Program-made: the position numbers and the translations under genes
Shown here: positions 17,200 through 23,386 of the stretch, in pieces
Numbering within the stretch: the first letter of the stretch is position 1
How the letters are laid out: each line of letters starts with the position of its first letter
NCBI GenBank assembly: GCA_035275285.1
Contig: DATENA010000261.1
Span: forward strand, 1 to 28,396
DNA: 28,396 nt
Reading direction: 5' to 3'
Source of the DNA: Chersky-265 sp035275285
Lineage (GTDB): Bacteria; Fibrobacterota; Fibrobacteria; UBA11236
Notes under the pieces: generated by a model
Database searches by the model: none
What the model was told of the DNA's origin: nothing
What the model saw: the letters and a program-made list of their open reading frames with translations, nothing else

Positions 17200-17222
17200 T
17201 GCGGAAAGCTCCATTCCTGAAC

Positions 17223-17343
17223 GGGCCGGAATCCGGCCCCGACGATCCATGGCCGCGCTTCGCGCGGCTGCGCGGCTTAAATTTATATATTTGGCCGCAT
17301 CCGGTCGACCTTTCGACCGGCCTGGCCGAACCTTTCGGCCAGG
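17223..17343. repeat. Four consecutive perfect hairpins in the divergent ppiD-nadB spacer
   Basis: Four perfect inverted repeats lie in 121 bp. They are GGGCCGGA/TCCGGCCC (17223-17230, 17232-17239), GCCGCGC/GCGCGGC (17252-17258, 17262-17268), CCGGTCGA/TCGACCGG (17301-17308, 17313-17320) and CCTGGCCGAA/TTCGGCCAGG (17321-17330, 17334-17343). An AT-rich patch with TATATA (about 17281-17292) between the second and third is the likely promoter core. The last two abut and share ACCTTTCG around their loops, suggesting duplication. No T-run follows, so they are not simple terminators. Confidence 0.7.
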
Positions 17344-17391
17344 CAGGCAGTGCCCTTCAACCAGACCTGATCCAGTACAGGCGGAGTCCGG

Positions 17392-19023
17392 ATGCCCGTA
17401 TATGATTTCATCGTCGTCGGGTCCGGAATCGCCGGCCTGTCTTTCGCCCTGAAGGCCGCCTCCCACGGAAAAGTCCTGGTTCTGACCAAAAAATTGAGCT
17501 GGTCCGGATCCACCAACCTGGCCCAGGGCGGGATCGCCTCGGTCATGGACCCCAGCGATTCGGTGGAGCGCCATGCCCAGGACACCCTGACCGCGGGGGC
17601 GGGCCTCTGCCGGGAGGATCGGGTGCGCGTGCTGGTCAACCGCGGCCCCCAGGCCATCCGGGACCTGGTCGAATGGGGCGTCCGCTTCACCCTGGCCAAA
17701 GGCAGGAACGGCTCTCCGGCCGGCGGCAAACGGGGAGGCGCGCCTTTCCACCTGGCCCGGGAAGGCGGGCATTCCAGTTCCCGCATCGTCCACGCCGACG
17801 ATCTGACCGGCCACGAGATCCAACGCGCCTTGATCGAGGCCGCCAGCAAGCATAAGAACGTGACCATCCTGGAAAACTACCTGGCCATCGATCTGGTGAC
17901 CCGGAAGCACCTGCGCCAGGGGGAGAGGGAAACGGGCGCGCGCCGTTGCTACGGCCTCTACGCCCTGGACGTGAAGGCGGACAAGATCGACCTGTTCCTG
18001 GCCGGGGCCACGGTGCTGTGCACGGGCGGGGTGGGGCAGATCTACGCCCATTCCACCAACGATTCGGTCTCCACCGGGGACGGCATCGCCATGGCCTTCC
18101 GCGCCGGCGCGGCGGTGGAGGACATGGAGTTCATGCAATTCCATCCCACCTCCCTTTACAATCCAGGGCAGCCCACCTACCTGATCACGGAAGCCATGCG
18201 CGGCCACGGGGGGATACTGCGGAACTTCCGCGGGGAATCCTTCATGGACAAGGTCCATCCCCTGAAGTCCCTGGCGCCCCGCGACATCGTGGCCCGGGCC
18301 ATCGACGCGGAAATGAAGCGGACCGGCCAGCCCTGCGTGTACCTGGACGTGACCGGCTCGGGCAAGGCCGACCTGGTCAAGCATTTCCCCAACATCTACG
18401 CCCATTGCCGGGACATGGGCCTGGACATCTCCAAGCAGTGGATCCCGGTGGTGCCGGCCGCCCATTTCATGTGCGGCGGCGTGAAGGTGGACGTGAATTC
18501 CGCCACGGAACTGGCGGGCCTTTATGCGGTGGGGGAAACCGCCTGCACCGGCGTGCACGGGGCCAACCGCCTGGGCAGCAACTCCCTGCTGGAGGGCGTG
18601 GTGTTCGCGGACCGGGCCCTCACGCACATCGCGGCCAACCCTCCGTCCAAGCCGTCCAAGGGCCGGTTCAAGAACTGGAACAGTTTCGCCCTGAAGCCGG
18701 CTCCGGAAACCATCATCTACAGCCATTCCCTGGAGACCATCAAATCCACCATGTGGCATTACGTCGGCATCGTCCGCAGCGATTTCCGCCTGGCCCGCGC
18801 CGAGGAATTCATCCGCGTCATCAGCCGGCAGATCCACAAGGATTACTGGTCCTTTTCCATGGTCCCGGACCTGATCGAGCTCCGCAACCTCACCTTATGC
18901 GCCGAACTCATCATCCGTAGCGCGCGCAAGCGCAAGGAATCCCGCGGCCTCCACTACAATCTCGACCATCCCAAGGCGGACAGGACGGCGAGGCATACGA
19001 CGTTGCGGTTGAGGCCGGAATAG
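17392..19023 (+). CDS. nadB: L-aspartate oxidase
   Basis: A 543-residue FAD enzyme oxidising L-aspartate to iminoaspartate, the first step of de novo NAD synthesis; NadA then condenses the product with dihydroxyacetone phosphate. The N-terminal dinucleotide-binding GSGIAGLSFAL (residues 10-20), NLAQGGIA, REGGHSSSRIVHADDLTG and GDGIAMAFRAGA are the flavin and active-site blocks of the succinate dehydrogenase/NadB family. GLYAVGETACTGVHGANRLGSNSLLE is the late FAD-binding signature. The REGGH..RI.HA.D.TG pattern and absence of a fumarate-reductase-type extension favour NadB over FrdA/SdhA. GGAG lies five bases before ATG 17392. NadA and nadC are not in the window. Repeat element B begins 3 nt after its stop. 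Confidence 0.93.
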   Translation: MPVYDFIVVGSGIAGLSFALKAASHGKVLVLTKKLSWSGSTNLAQGGIASVMDPSDSVERHAQDTLTAGAGLCREDRVRVLVNRGPQAIRDLVEWGVRFTLAKGRNGSPAGGKRGGAPFHLAREGGHSSSRIVHADDLTGHEIQRALIEAASKHKNVTILENYLAIDLVTRKHLRQGERETGARRCYGLYALDVKADKIDLFLAGATVLCTGGVGQIYAHSTNDSVSTGDGIAMAFRAGAAVEDMEFMQFHPTSLYNPGQPTYLITEAMRGHGGILRNFRGESFMDKVHPLKSLAPRDIVARAIDAEMKRTGQPCVYLDVTGSGKADLVKHFPNIYAHCRDMGLDISKQWIPVVPAAHFMCGGVKVDVNSATELAGLYAVGETACTGVHGANRLGSNSLLEGVVFADRALTHIAANPPSKPSKGRFKNWNSFALKPAPETIIYSHSLETIKSTMWHYVGIVRSDFRLARAEEFIRVISRQIHKDYWSFSMVPDLIELRNLTLCAELIIRSARKRKESRGLHYNLDHPKADRTARHTTLRLRPE

Positions 19024-19026
19024 AAA

Positions 19027-19122
19027 TCAAAGTGCAAAAGTCAAAGTGCAAAGTGCAAAATGAGGAAAAGAAGGGTTCCCGCTCTTCAACTTTGGACTTT
19101 GACTTTTGCACTTTGAAATTTG
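19027..19122 (+). repeat. Heptamer inverted-repeat element B (nadB / VWA gene spacer)
   Basis: Starting 3 nt after the nadB stop, five 7-nt units run head to tail (19028-19062): CAAAGTG three times, with CAAAAGT second and CAAAATG last. A short unrelated core (19063-19087) is followed by five inverted units (19088-19122), variants of AACTTTG, GACTTTG, ACTTTTG, CACTTTG and AAATTTG. Three adjacent units per arm can pair almost perfectly. The first 37 nt are identical to the corresponding arm of element A, in the same orientation relative to the preceding gene. The element ends 24 nt before the next ATG. Confidence 0.9.
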
Positions 19123-19146
19123 AACTCTCTCCCTGACGCACCCCTG

Positions 19147-21216
19147 ATGTACTCCCTCCACCTCACGGGCAACCCCTGGTTCCTGCTCCTGATCCCGCCC
19201 GGCCTCTGGATCCTGTGGCGCCAGTACCGCGGCCTGGGGGAGGCGGGCGGCTTCCGGCGGGCGGGCGGATTGCTGTTCGCCCTGCAGGCCCTGGCCCTGG
19301 TCCTGCTGGCGGCCTCGCTCACGGCCCCGGAACTCAGGCGCCACCGGGTGGAGTTCCACAATCCCGCGGTGCTCATCCTCAGGGATCAAAGCGCCAGCTT
19401 CCGGGACGGGGCCTACCTGGGGCTGGGCGCGCGTTACCGGGATTTCGAAACCTCCCTGGCCCAGGCTTACGGCGGGCGGAAATTCGACGTGAAAGTGATC
19501 GACTTCGCGGAGGCGGCATGGCCGGTGAGCGGCTTCCCGGAACCGGGGCGTCCCGAGGCCGGGGAACCGGACGGGGACGGGGCCGCGTTGACGAGCCTGG
19601 CCGCTCTCGCCGATTTCGTGGACTCGGCGGCCGTCCCCAACCTGCAGGCGGCCTTCCTGTTTTCCGATGGACGATCCAATCTCGATTCCGGGCGTGCCCC
19701 GCCCAATTGGCGGATCCCGCTTTACCCCGTGGTGTTTCCGCCCGATTCCATCGGGGAAGTCCAGCCGGAGCGCGTGCAGGCGTCGCCCGGCGGAGCGCCG
19801 GGCGGGGCGATGGACGTGGAAGCCGCCTGGCGATGGGTGGGCCGGCCGGGGCAGGATCCGACCTTGAAAATCCTGCAGGGGAACCGGGTCCTGCTCGCGC
19901 GCAAGCTTTCCGCCGGATCCGGGGTCAACCGTTTCTCGTGGAGCCGGGACAAGGCCTCGGCGGATAACCGCCTTCCCCTGCGCGCCGTGCTGGAGCCCGC
20001 TTCCCCCGCGGCCGATTTCGATCCGTACAACGATACCTTGGGCGTTGCCCTCCTCCAGGGCCGCGCGGAACGGAACATCCACGTGTTCCGGCCCGTGCGC
20101 AGCCTCGATGAAAAAGGCATGCTGGGGATCCTGCAAGGCTGGGAAGGCACGCGCGTCGCCTTTTTCGGCGCCGAAGATATCGGAAAAATGGCCCTGGCCC
20201 CCGGGGATCAGGTCTGGGTGGAAGCGGGATCCCTCGGGCCGCAAAGCCGGTTGCAGGACTGGTTGCAGGCCACGCCGGCCCAGGTGGTGATCTACGCGCG
20301 TCCGGAGCCCGGCCGGAACCCCCGGCTTCCGGGACTGTCCGGCGCGCCCTGGCGGTCCTTCACGCCCGCGGCGGAAATCAGGGCCGGCAAGGCCGCGGCG
20401 GAAGCGTTCCCGGACGAAGTCGTGCGCCTCGGGAACCTGACCGCCGAACCTTTGGACGCTCCCGAAGCGCCCGGCCTGGCCTGGGTCGAAGCGCTGGAGG
20501 GCGGAAAGCGCGGCATGCTGATGGGGCGGATCCCCCTGGGGCCGGGGAAGCGCGCCTTCTTCTTCGCGTTGCCCGCCACCTGGGGGGCCCTCTTCGATCC
20601 CCAGGGGGATTTCGCCACCCGCGAAAACGTGGCGGCCTATGTCCGGGCCGCGCAGATATCGGCCGGCCGCGAAGACGGCGCGGTGCGGATTTCGCGGCCG
20701 GCGCGAGCCTATCACCTGGTCCCGTTCGACGTGGAAGTCCGCGCGCCGGAAAAAACCGGAACCGGGAAGGAGCCCGCGGGCCCCTTGGCGTTTTCCGTTT
20801 CCGGAGACGCGGGGTTCTCCAGGCAATGGCCCGTGGACGGGCCCGTCAAGGGCGTGGCCCTGCCGCGGGGGAAGTACCTGCTGGAACTGAAGGCCGGCCC
20901 GCAACGCCTGTGGAGCGACTCCCTGGAAGTGGCTCCCAAGGCCGCCTTGGAATTGGCCCGCATCGGATTCGATCGCGGCGCGCTGGAGGACGCGGCCTCG
21001 CGTTCCGGCGGCGCCGTCCTGGTCCCGCCGGAGCGCGGAGGCGGCGCATCCGATTCCGCCTGGGTAACCTTCGTGTTACCTGACCTCCCCGCCGCGCAGA
21101 TCCGGGTGGAGAAGACCGCCTCCATCCGGCTCTACAACACCTTGGCGCAATGCCTGTTGGTGCTCCTCCTGCTTTCCCTGTCCTGGTTCCTCCGCAAGAA
21201 GTGGGACATGGACTGA
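19147..21216 (+). CDS. Membrane-anchored VWA-domain protein
   Basis: A 689-residue protein with two N-terminal membrane helices (about residues 11-24 and 41-59) and one near the C-terminus (about 660-680, LAQCLLVLLLLSLSWFL). A von Willebrand A fold follows the second helix. Its metal site looks complete: DxSxS as DQSAS (D80, S82, S84), a candidate threonine T149, and D174 in FLFSDGRSN. The long remainder (about 200-650) is probably extracytoplasmic and resembles the beta-rich or amidotransferase-like middle part of large Bat/Aerotolerance-type VWA proteins, but I cannot assign it. ATG 19147 is chosen; an upstream in-frame TTG at 19120 lies inside repeat element B. No clear Shine-Dalgarno site is visible. 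No MoxR ATPase gene is adjacent, unlike many VWA membrane proteins. Function is unknown; a role in envelope assembly is only suggested by its position before the dcw cluster. Confidence 0.75.
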   Translation: MYSLHLTGNPWFLLLIPPGLWILWRQYRGLGEAGGFRRAGGLLFALQALALVLLAASLTAPELRRHRVEFHNPAVLILRDQSASFRDGAYLGLGARYRDFETSLAQAYGGRKFDVKVIDFAEAAWPVSGFPEPGRPEAGEPDGDGAALTSLAALADFVDSAAVPNLQAAFLFSDGRSNLDSGRAPPNWRIPLYPVVFPPDSIGEVQPERVQASPGGAPGGAMDVEAAWRWVGRPGQDPTLKILQGNRVLLARKLSAGSGVNRFSWSRDKASADNRLPLRAVLEPASPAADFDPYNDTLGVALLQGRAERNIHVFRPVRSLDEKGMLGILQGWEGTRVAFFGAEDIGKMALAPGDQVWVEAGSLGPQSRLQDWLQATPAQVVIYARPEPGRNPRLPGLSGAPWRSFTPAAEIRAGKAAAEAFPDEVVRLGNLTAEPLDAPEAPGLAWVEALEGGKRGMLMGRIPLGPGKRAFFFALPATWGALFDPQGDFATRENVAAYVRAAQISAGREDGAVRISRPARAYHLVPFDVEVRAPEKTGTGKEPAGPLAFSVSGDAGFSRQWPVDGPVKGVALPRGKYLLELKAGPQRLWSDSLEVAPKAALELARIGFDRGALEDAASRSGGAVLVPPERGGGASDSAWVTFVLPDLPAAQIRVEKTASIRLYNTLAQCLLVLLLLSLSWFLRKKWDMD

Positions 21217-21251
21217 CTGCCCAGGCGGGCATTACTCTTCCGTAACCCATT

Positions 21252-21280
21252 CCGGTTTTCCCCATTACCCTGGAAACCGG
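21252..21280 (+). terminator. Possible weak terminator after the VWA gene
   Basis: CCGGTTTTCC (21252-21261) and GGAAACCGG (21272-21280) can form a 9-bp stem with one bulged base, 35 nt after the stop, followed by GACTTTTG. The T-run is short. Confidence 0.35.
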
Positions 21281-21435
21281 GACTTTTGCCCCCTGTTTGG
21301 TTAAGTCCATGATTTCACCGTCGTTACCCTTCCGGAATGCCGCACTTTGAAGGTTAACCTGCGTTTCGACCGCATCAATACAGGTTTTTGAGGCGCACGG
21401 GGGAATTTTTTTCCTTGGGTTTTGTTGCAATTCGA

Positions 21436-21470
21436 AGGGTAATTATGGTAGATTTTGGGTAAAATTGGTT
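21436..21470 (+). promoter_or_regulatory. Array of MraZ boxes upstream of mraZ
   Basis: AGGGT (21436), TGGTA (21446), TGGGT (21456) and TGGTT (21466) start exactly 10 nt apart with 5-nt AT-rich spacers, and a further TGG at 21476 falls inside the start codon region. MraZ is known to bind TGGGN repeats with 10-nt period upstream of its own gene. A weak promoter (TTGCAA at 21425-21430) would place RNA polymerase over the same boxes, so autorepression of the dcw operon is likely. Confidence 0.75.
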
Positions 21471-21474
21471 AACA

Positions 21475-21936
21475 ATGGCCGACTCAAAGAACACCATCAA
21501 ATTAGAGTCCTTCATCGGGAAGGCGACCGTGGCGATCGACGCGACGGGACGCACGAATTTCCCCAAGGACTTCCGCAAGATCCTGAAGGATGAAGCGGGC
21601 GGCCAGGTGATCGTCACCATCGCGGACGGACGCACCCTGGCGCTGTACCCGGTGTATGAGTGGAACAACTACATCCAATACCTGGAAAGCCTGGGACGCG
21701 GAGCGGAAGTCTCCAAGTTCCGCGCGCGCATCACGTCGATGGCCAAGCTTTCCGTGCTCGACGGACAGAACCGCATTTCCCTGACCTCGGAGCAGATGGC
21801 CTACGCCGGCATCGCGGGCGAAGTGACTTTCGTGGGCGACGGCAAGCGCGTGCGCCTGTGGGCTCCGGAGAAGTACTCGCAGCAGATCGAAGTGATCTCG
21901 CCCGATGAAGAAAAGCAATTCGAGAACTGGTTCTGA
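21475..21936 (+). CDS. mraZ: Transcriptional regulator MraZ
   Basis: A 153-residue protein of two SpoVT/AbrB-like modules, each with the family motif DxxxR: D22-R26 in IDATGRTNFPKDFR and D96-R100 in LDGQNRISLTSEQM. MraZ forms a ring-shaped oligomer that binds TGGGN boxes and controls the division and cell-wall cluster. Its boxes are directly upstream. It is the first gene of the cluster and overlaps rsmH by one base (TGATG at 21934-21938). The N-terminal 15 residues are a little longer than in E. coli MraZ, and no strong Shine-Dalgarno site precedes the ATG because the operator occupies that space. Confidence 0.95.
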   Translation: MADSKNTIKLESFIGKATVAIDATGRTNFPKDFRKILKDEAGGQVIVTIADGRTLALYPVYEWNNYIQYLESLGRGAEVSKFRARITSMAKLSVLDGQNRISLTSEQMAYAGIAGEVTFVGDGKRVRLWAPEKYSQQIEVISPDEEKQFENWF

Positions 21937-22886
21937 TGGGAGCCCGGGACCGCGGCGCGCGCGCCGATCACGGCTACCATCTGCCGGTGATGGCGGACGA
22001 GATCACGGAACAGATGGTCGCTGACCCGGCCGGGACGTACCTGGACGCCACCATGGGGGGCGGGGGGCATGCGGCCCGGATCCTGGAGAAGCTGGGACCG
22101 GAAGGCAGGTTGTTGGGTTTGGACAGGGACATGGAAGCGGTCGAAAGGAACAAAGCGGCTTTCGCGGGCGAACCCCGGGTGCGGGTGGAGCGCGCGGAGT
22201 TTTCCCGCTTGGCGGAGTTCTGCGCCCCGGGCAGCCTGGCCGGCGCGCTTTTCGATCTCGGGGTCAGCTCGCGGCAACTGGACGCCAAGGAGCGCGGCTT
22301 TTCCTTCGCCCCCGGCACGGCCCTGGACATGCGCATGGGCGGGGAGGGCCCGGCCGCCGCGGATCTGATCGCCGGTTGGGACGAATGGGAGCTGGCGAGC
22401 GTCCTGCGCCGCAACGCCGACGTGACCGAGGCCAGGCGCCTGGCGCGCAATATCCTCGCCGCCATCGAGCAGGGCGGACCCATGAGCAGCGATTTGATCC
22501 GCAAAGCGGTGGAGAAGCTTCCCGGCGTGCGCGAGGACAACCGCAATTCCCTCCTGGCCCGGGTGTTCCAGGCCATCCGCATGGAAGTGAACGACGAGAT
22601 GGGGCAGGTGGAAACCGGGCTCAAGGCGGCGGTGGCCTGCCTGCGCAGCGGCGGCCGCCTTTGCGTGCTGTCCTACCATTCCGTGGAAGACCGCAAGGTC
22701 AAGGAAACCCTGGCCGGGTTCGAGAAGGACTGCATCTGCGCGCGGAACCTGCCCGTTTGCATGTGCGGCGGCAACCACCGCCGGTTGAAGAAGCTGCTCC
22801 GCAAGCCCGGCCTGCCCACCGAGGCCGAACGGGATCGGAATCCCCGCGCGCGCAGCGCCAAGCTGCGGGTGATGGAGAAGGTATGA
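21936..22886 (+). CDS. rsmH: 16S rRNA (cytosine-1402 N4)-methyltransferase
   Basis: A 316-residue SAM-dependent enzyme (formerly MraW) that methylates C1402 in the decoding centre of 16S rRNA. It shows HLPVMADEI (15-23), the SAM-binding YLDATMGGGGHA (35-46), FDLGVSSRQLDAKERGFSF, LDMRMG, RVFQAIRMEVNDE and LSYHSVEDRKVK, ending in RNPRARSAKLRVMEK, all in family order. Family members usually begin shortly before HxPV, so the first ten or so residues here may be a native extension; the overlapping start with mraZ is the best supported. A cysteine cluster (CICARNLPVCMCGG) near residue 270 is the common variant of this family. It overlaps ftsL by four bases (ATGA). Confidence 0.96.
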   Translation: MGARDRGARADHGYHLPVMADEITEQMVADPAGTYLDATMGGGGHAARILEKLGPEGRLLGLDRDMEAVERNKAAFAGEPRVRVERAEFSRLAEFCAPGSLAGALFDLGVSSRQLDAKERGFSFAPGTALDMRMGGEGPAAADLIAGWDEWELASVLRRNADVTEARRLARNILAAIEQGGPMSSDLIRKAVEKLPGVREDNRNSLLARVFQAIRMEVNDEMGQVETGLKAAVACLRSGGRLCVLSYHSVEDRKVKETLAGFEKDCICARNLPVCMCGGNHRRLKKLLRKPGLPTEAERDRNPRARSAKLRVMEKV

Positions 22887-23386
22887 AGGGCCTGAAGCTG
22901 CGCACCGTCGTGGGGCTGTTCTGCCTGGTGCTGTGCGCCGCGGGCGTGCTGGTCGCGCATGTCTGGAAGCAGAACGCCTACGTGCGCCTGTCCATGTCCG
23001 CGGTGAAGATCGGCAAGCAGCGCGCCCAACTGCGCAACGACATCGCCCTGTTGGAGATCTCCGTGGGCGGGCTGAAAAGGCTGTCGCGCATCGAAGGCAT
23101 GGCCAGGGGGCGCTTCGGGCTGGAATACGGGAACACGCCCGTGCTGGTGTATCTGGACGGCGATGCGGCCCAGGACCGGGGCGGCTCCGCACCGGCTCCG
23201 GAGGCCGGGACGGGAACGGCCGGCGTGGCCGGTAAGCCGGGCGAGGCCGGCAGGGCCGGCGCGGCGGCAAGGGACGACGGGACCGGAAGGACCAAGGCCC
23301 CGGAAGCGGTGGCCAGGGCGGAAGCGGATGCGGAAGGCAAAGGCCTGGAGGCTGGAAAGGTCGCATGGCGAATAAAAGGATTCTGA
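22883..23386 (+). CDS. ftsL: FtsL-like divisome protein with long Ala/Gly-rich tail
   Basis: A 167-residue protein with a short cytoplasmic start, one membrane helix (about 7-26) and a coiled-coil-prone segment (about 33-70, KIGKQRAQLRNDIALLEISVGGLKRLSRIEGMA). This ends in GRFGLEYGNTPVLVYLD, similar to the conserved RIEKMARERLGL end of FtsL proteins. FtsL, with FtsB and FtsQ, activates FtsWI at the division site. Sequence conservation in FtsL is low, so the call also leans on position between rsmH and ftsI. The tail after about residue 95 is low-complexity (Ala, Gly, Glu, Arg) and makes the protein longer than the usual 90-120 residues. It overlaps rsmH by 4 nt and ftsI by 22 nt, so the tail is partly coding sequence shared with the ftsI start. 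Confidence 0.82.
   Translation: MKGLKLRTVVGLFCLVLCAAGVLVAHVWKQNAYVRLSMSAVKIGKQRAQLRNDIALLEISVGGLKRLSRIEGMARGRFGLEYGNTPVLVYLDGDAAQDRGGSAPAPEAGTGTAGVAGKPGEAGRAGAAARDDGTGRTKAPEAVARAEADAEGKGLEAGKVAWRIKGF

Noticed and set aside
17200..18837. Minus-strand extension of the ppiD frame by over 500 codons.
   Set aside because: It is the antisense of nadB. The ppiD homology, membrane helix and Shine-Dalgarno site all place the start at 17199.
19120..19146. TTG 19120 as the start of the VWA protein, adding nine residues.
   Set aside because: It lies inside the distal arm of repeat element B and has no Shine-Dalgarno site; ATG 19147 directly precedes the first membrane segment.
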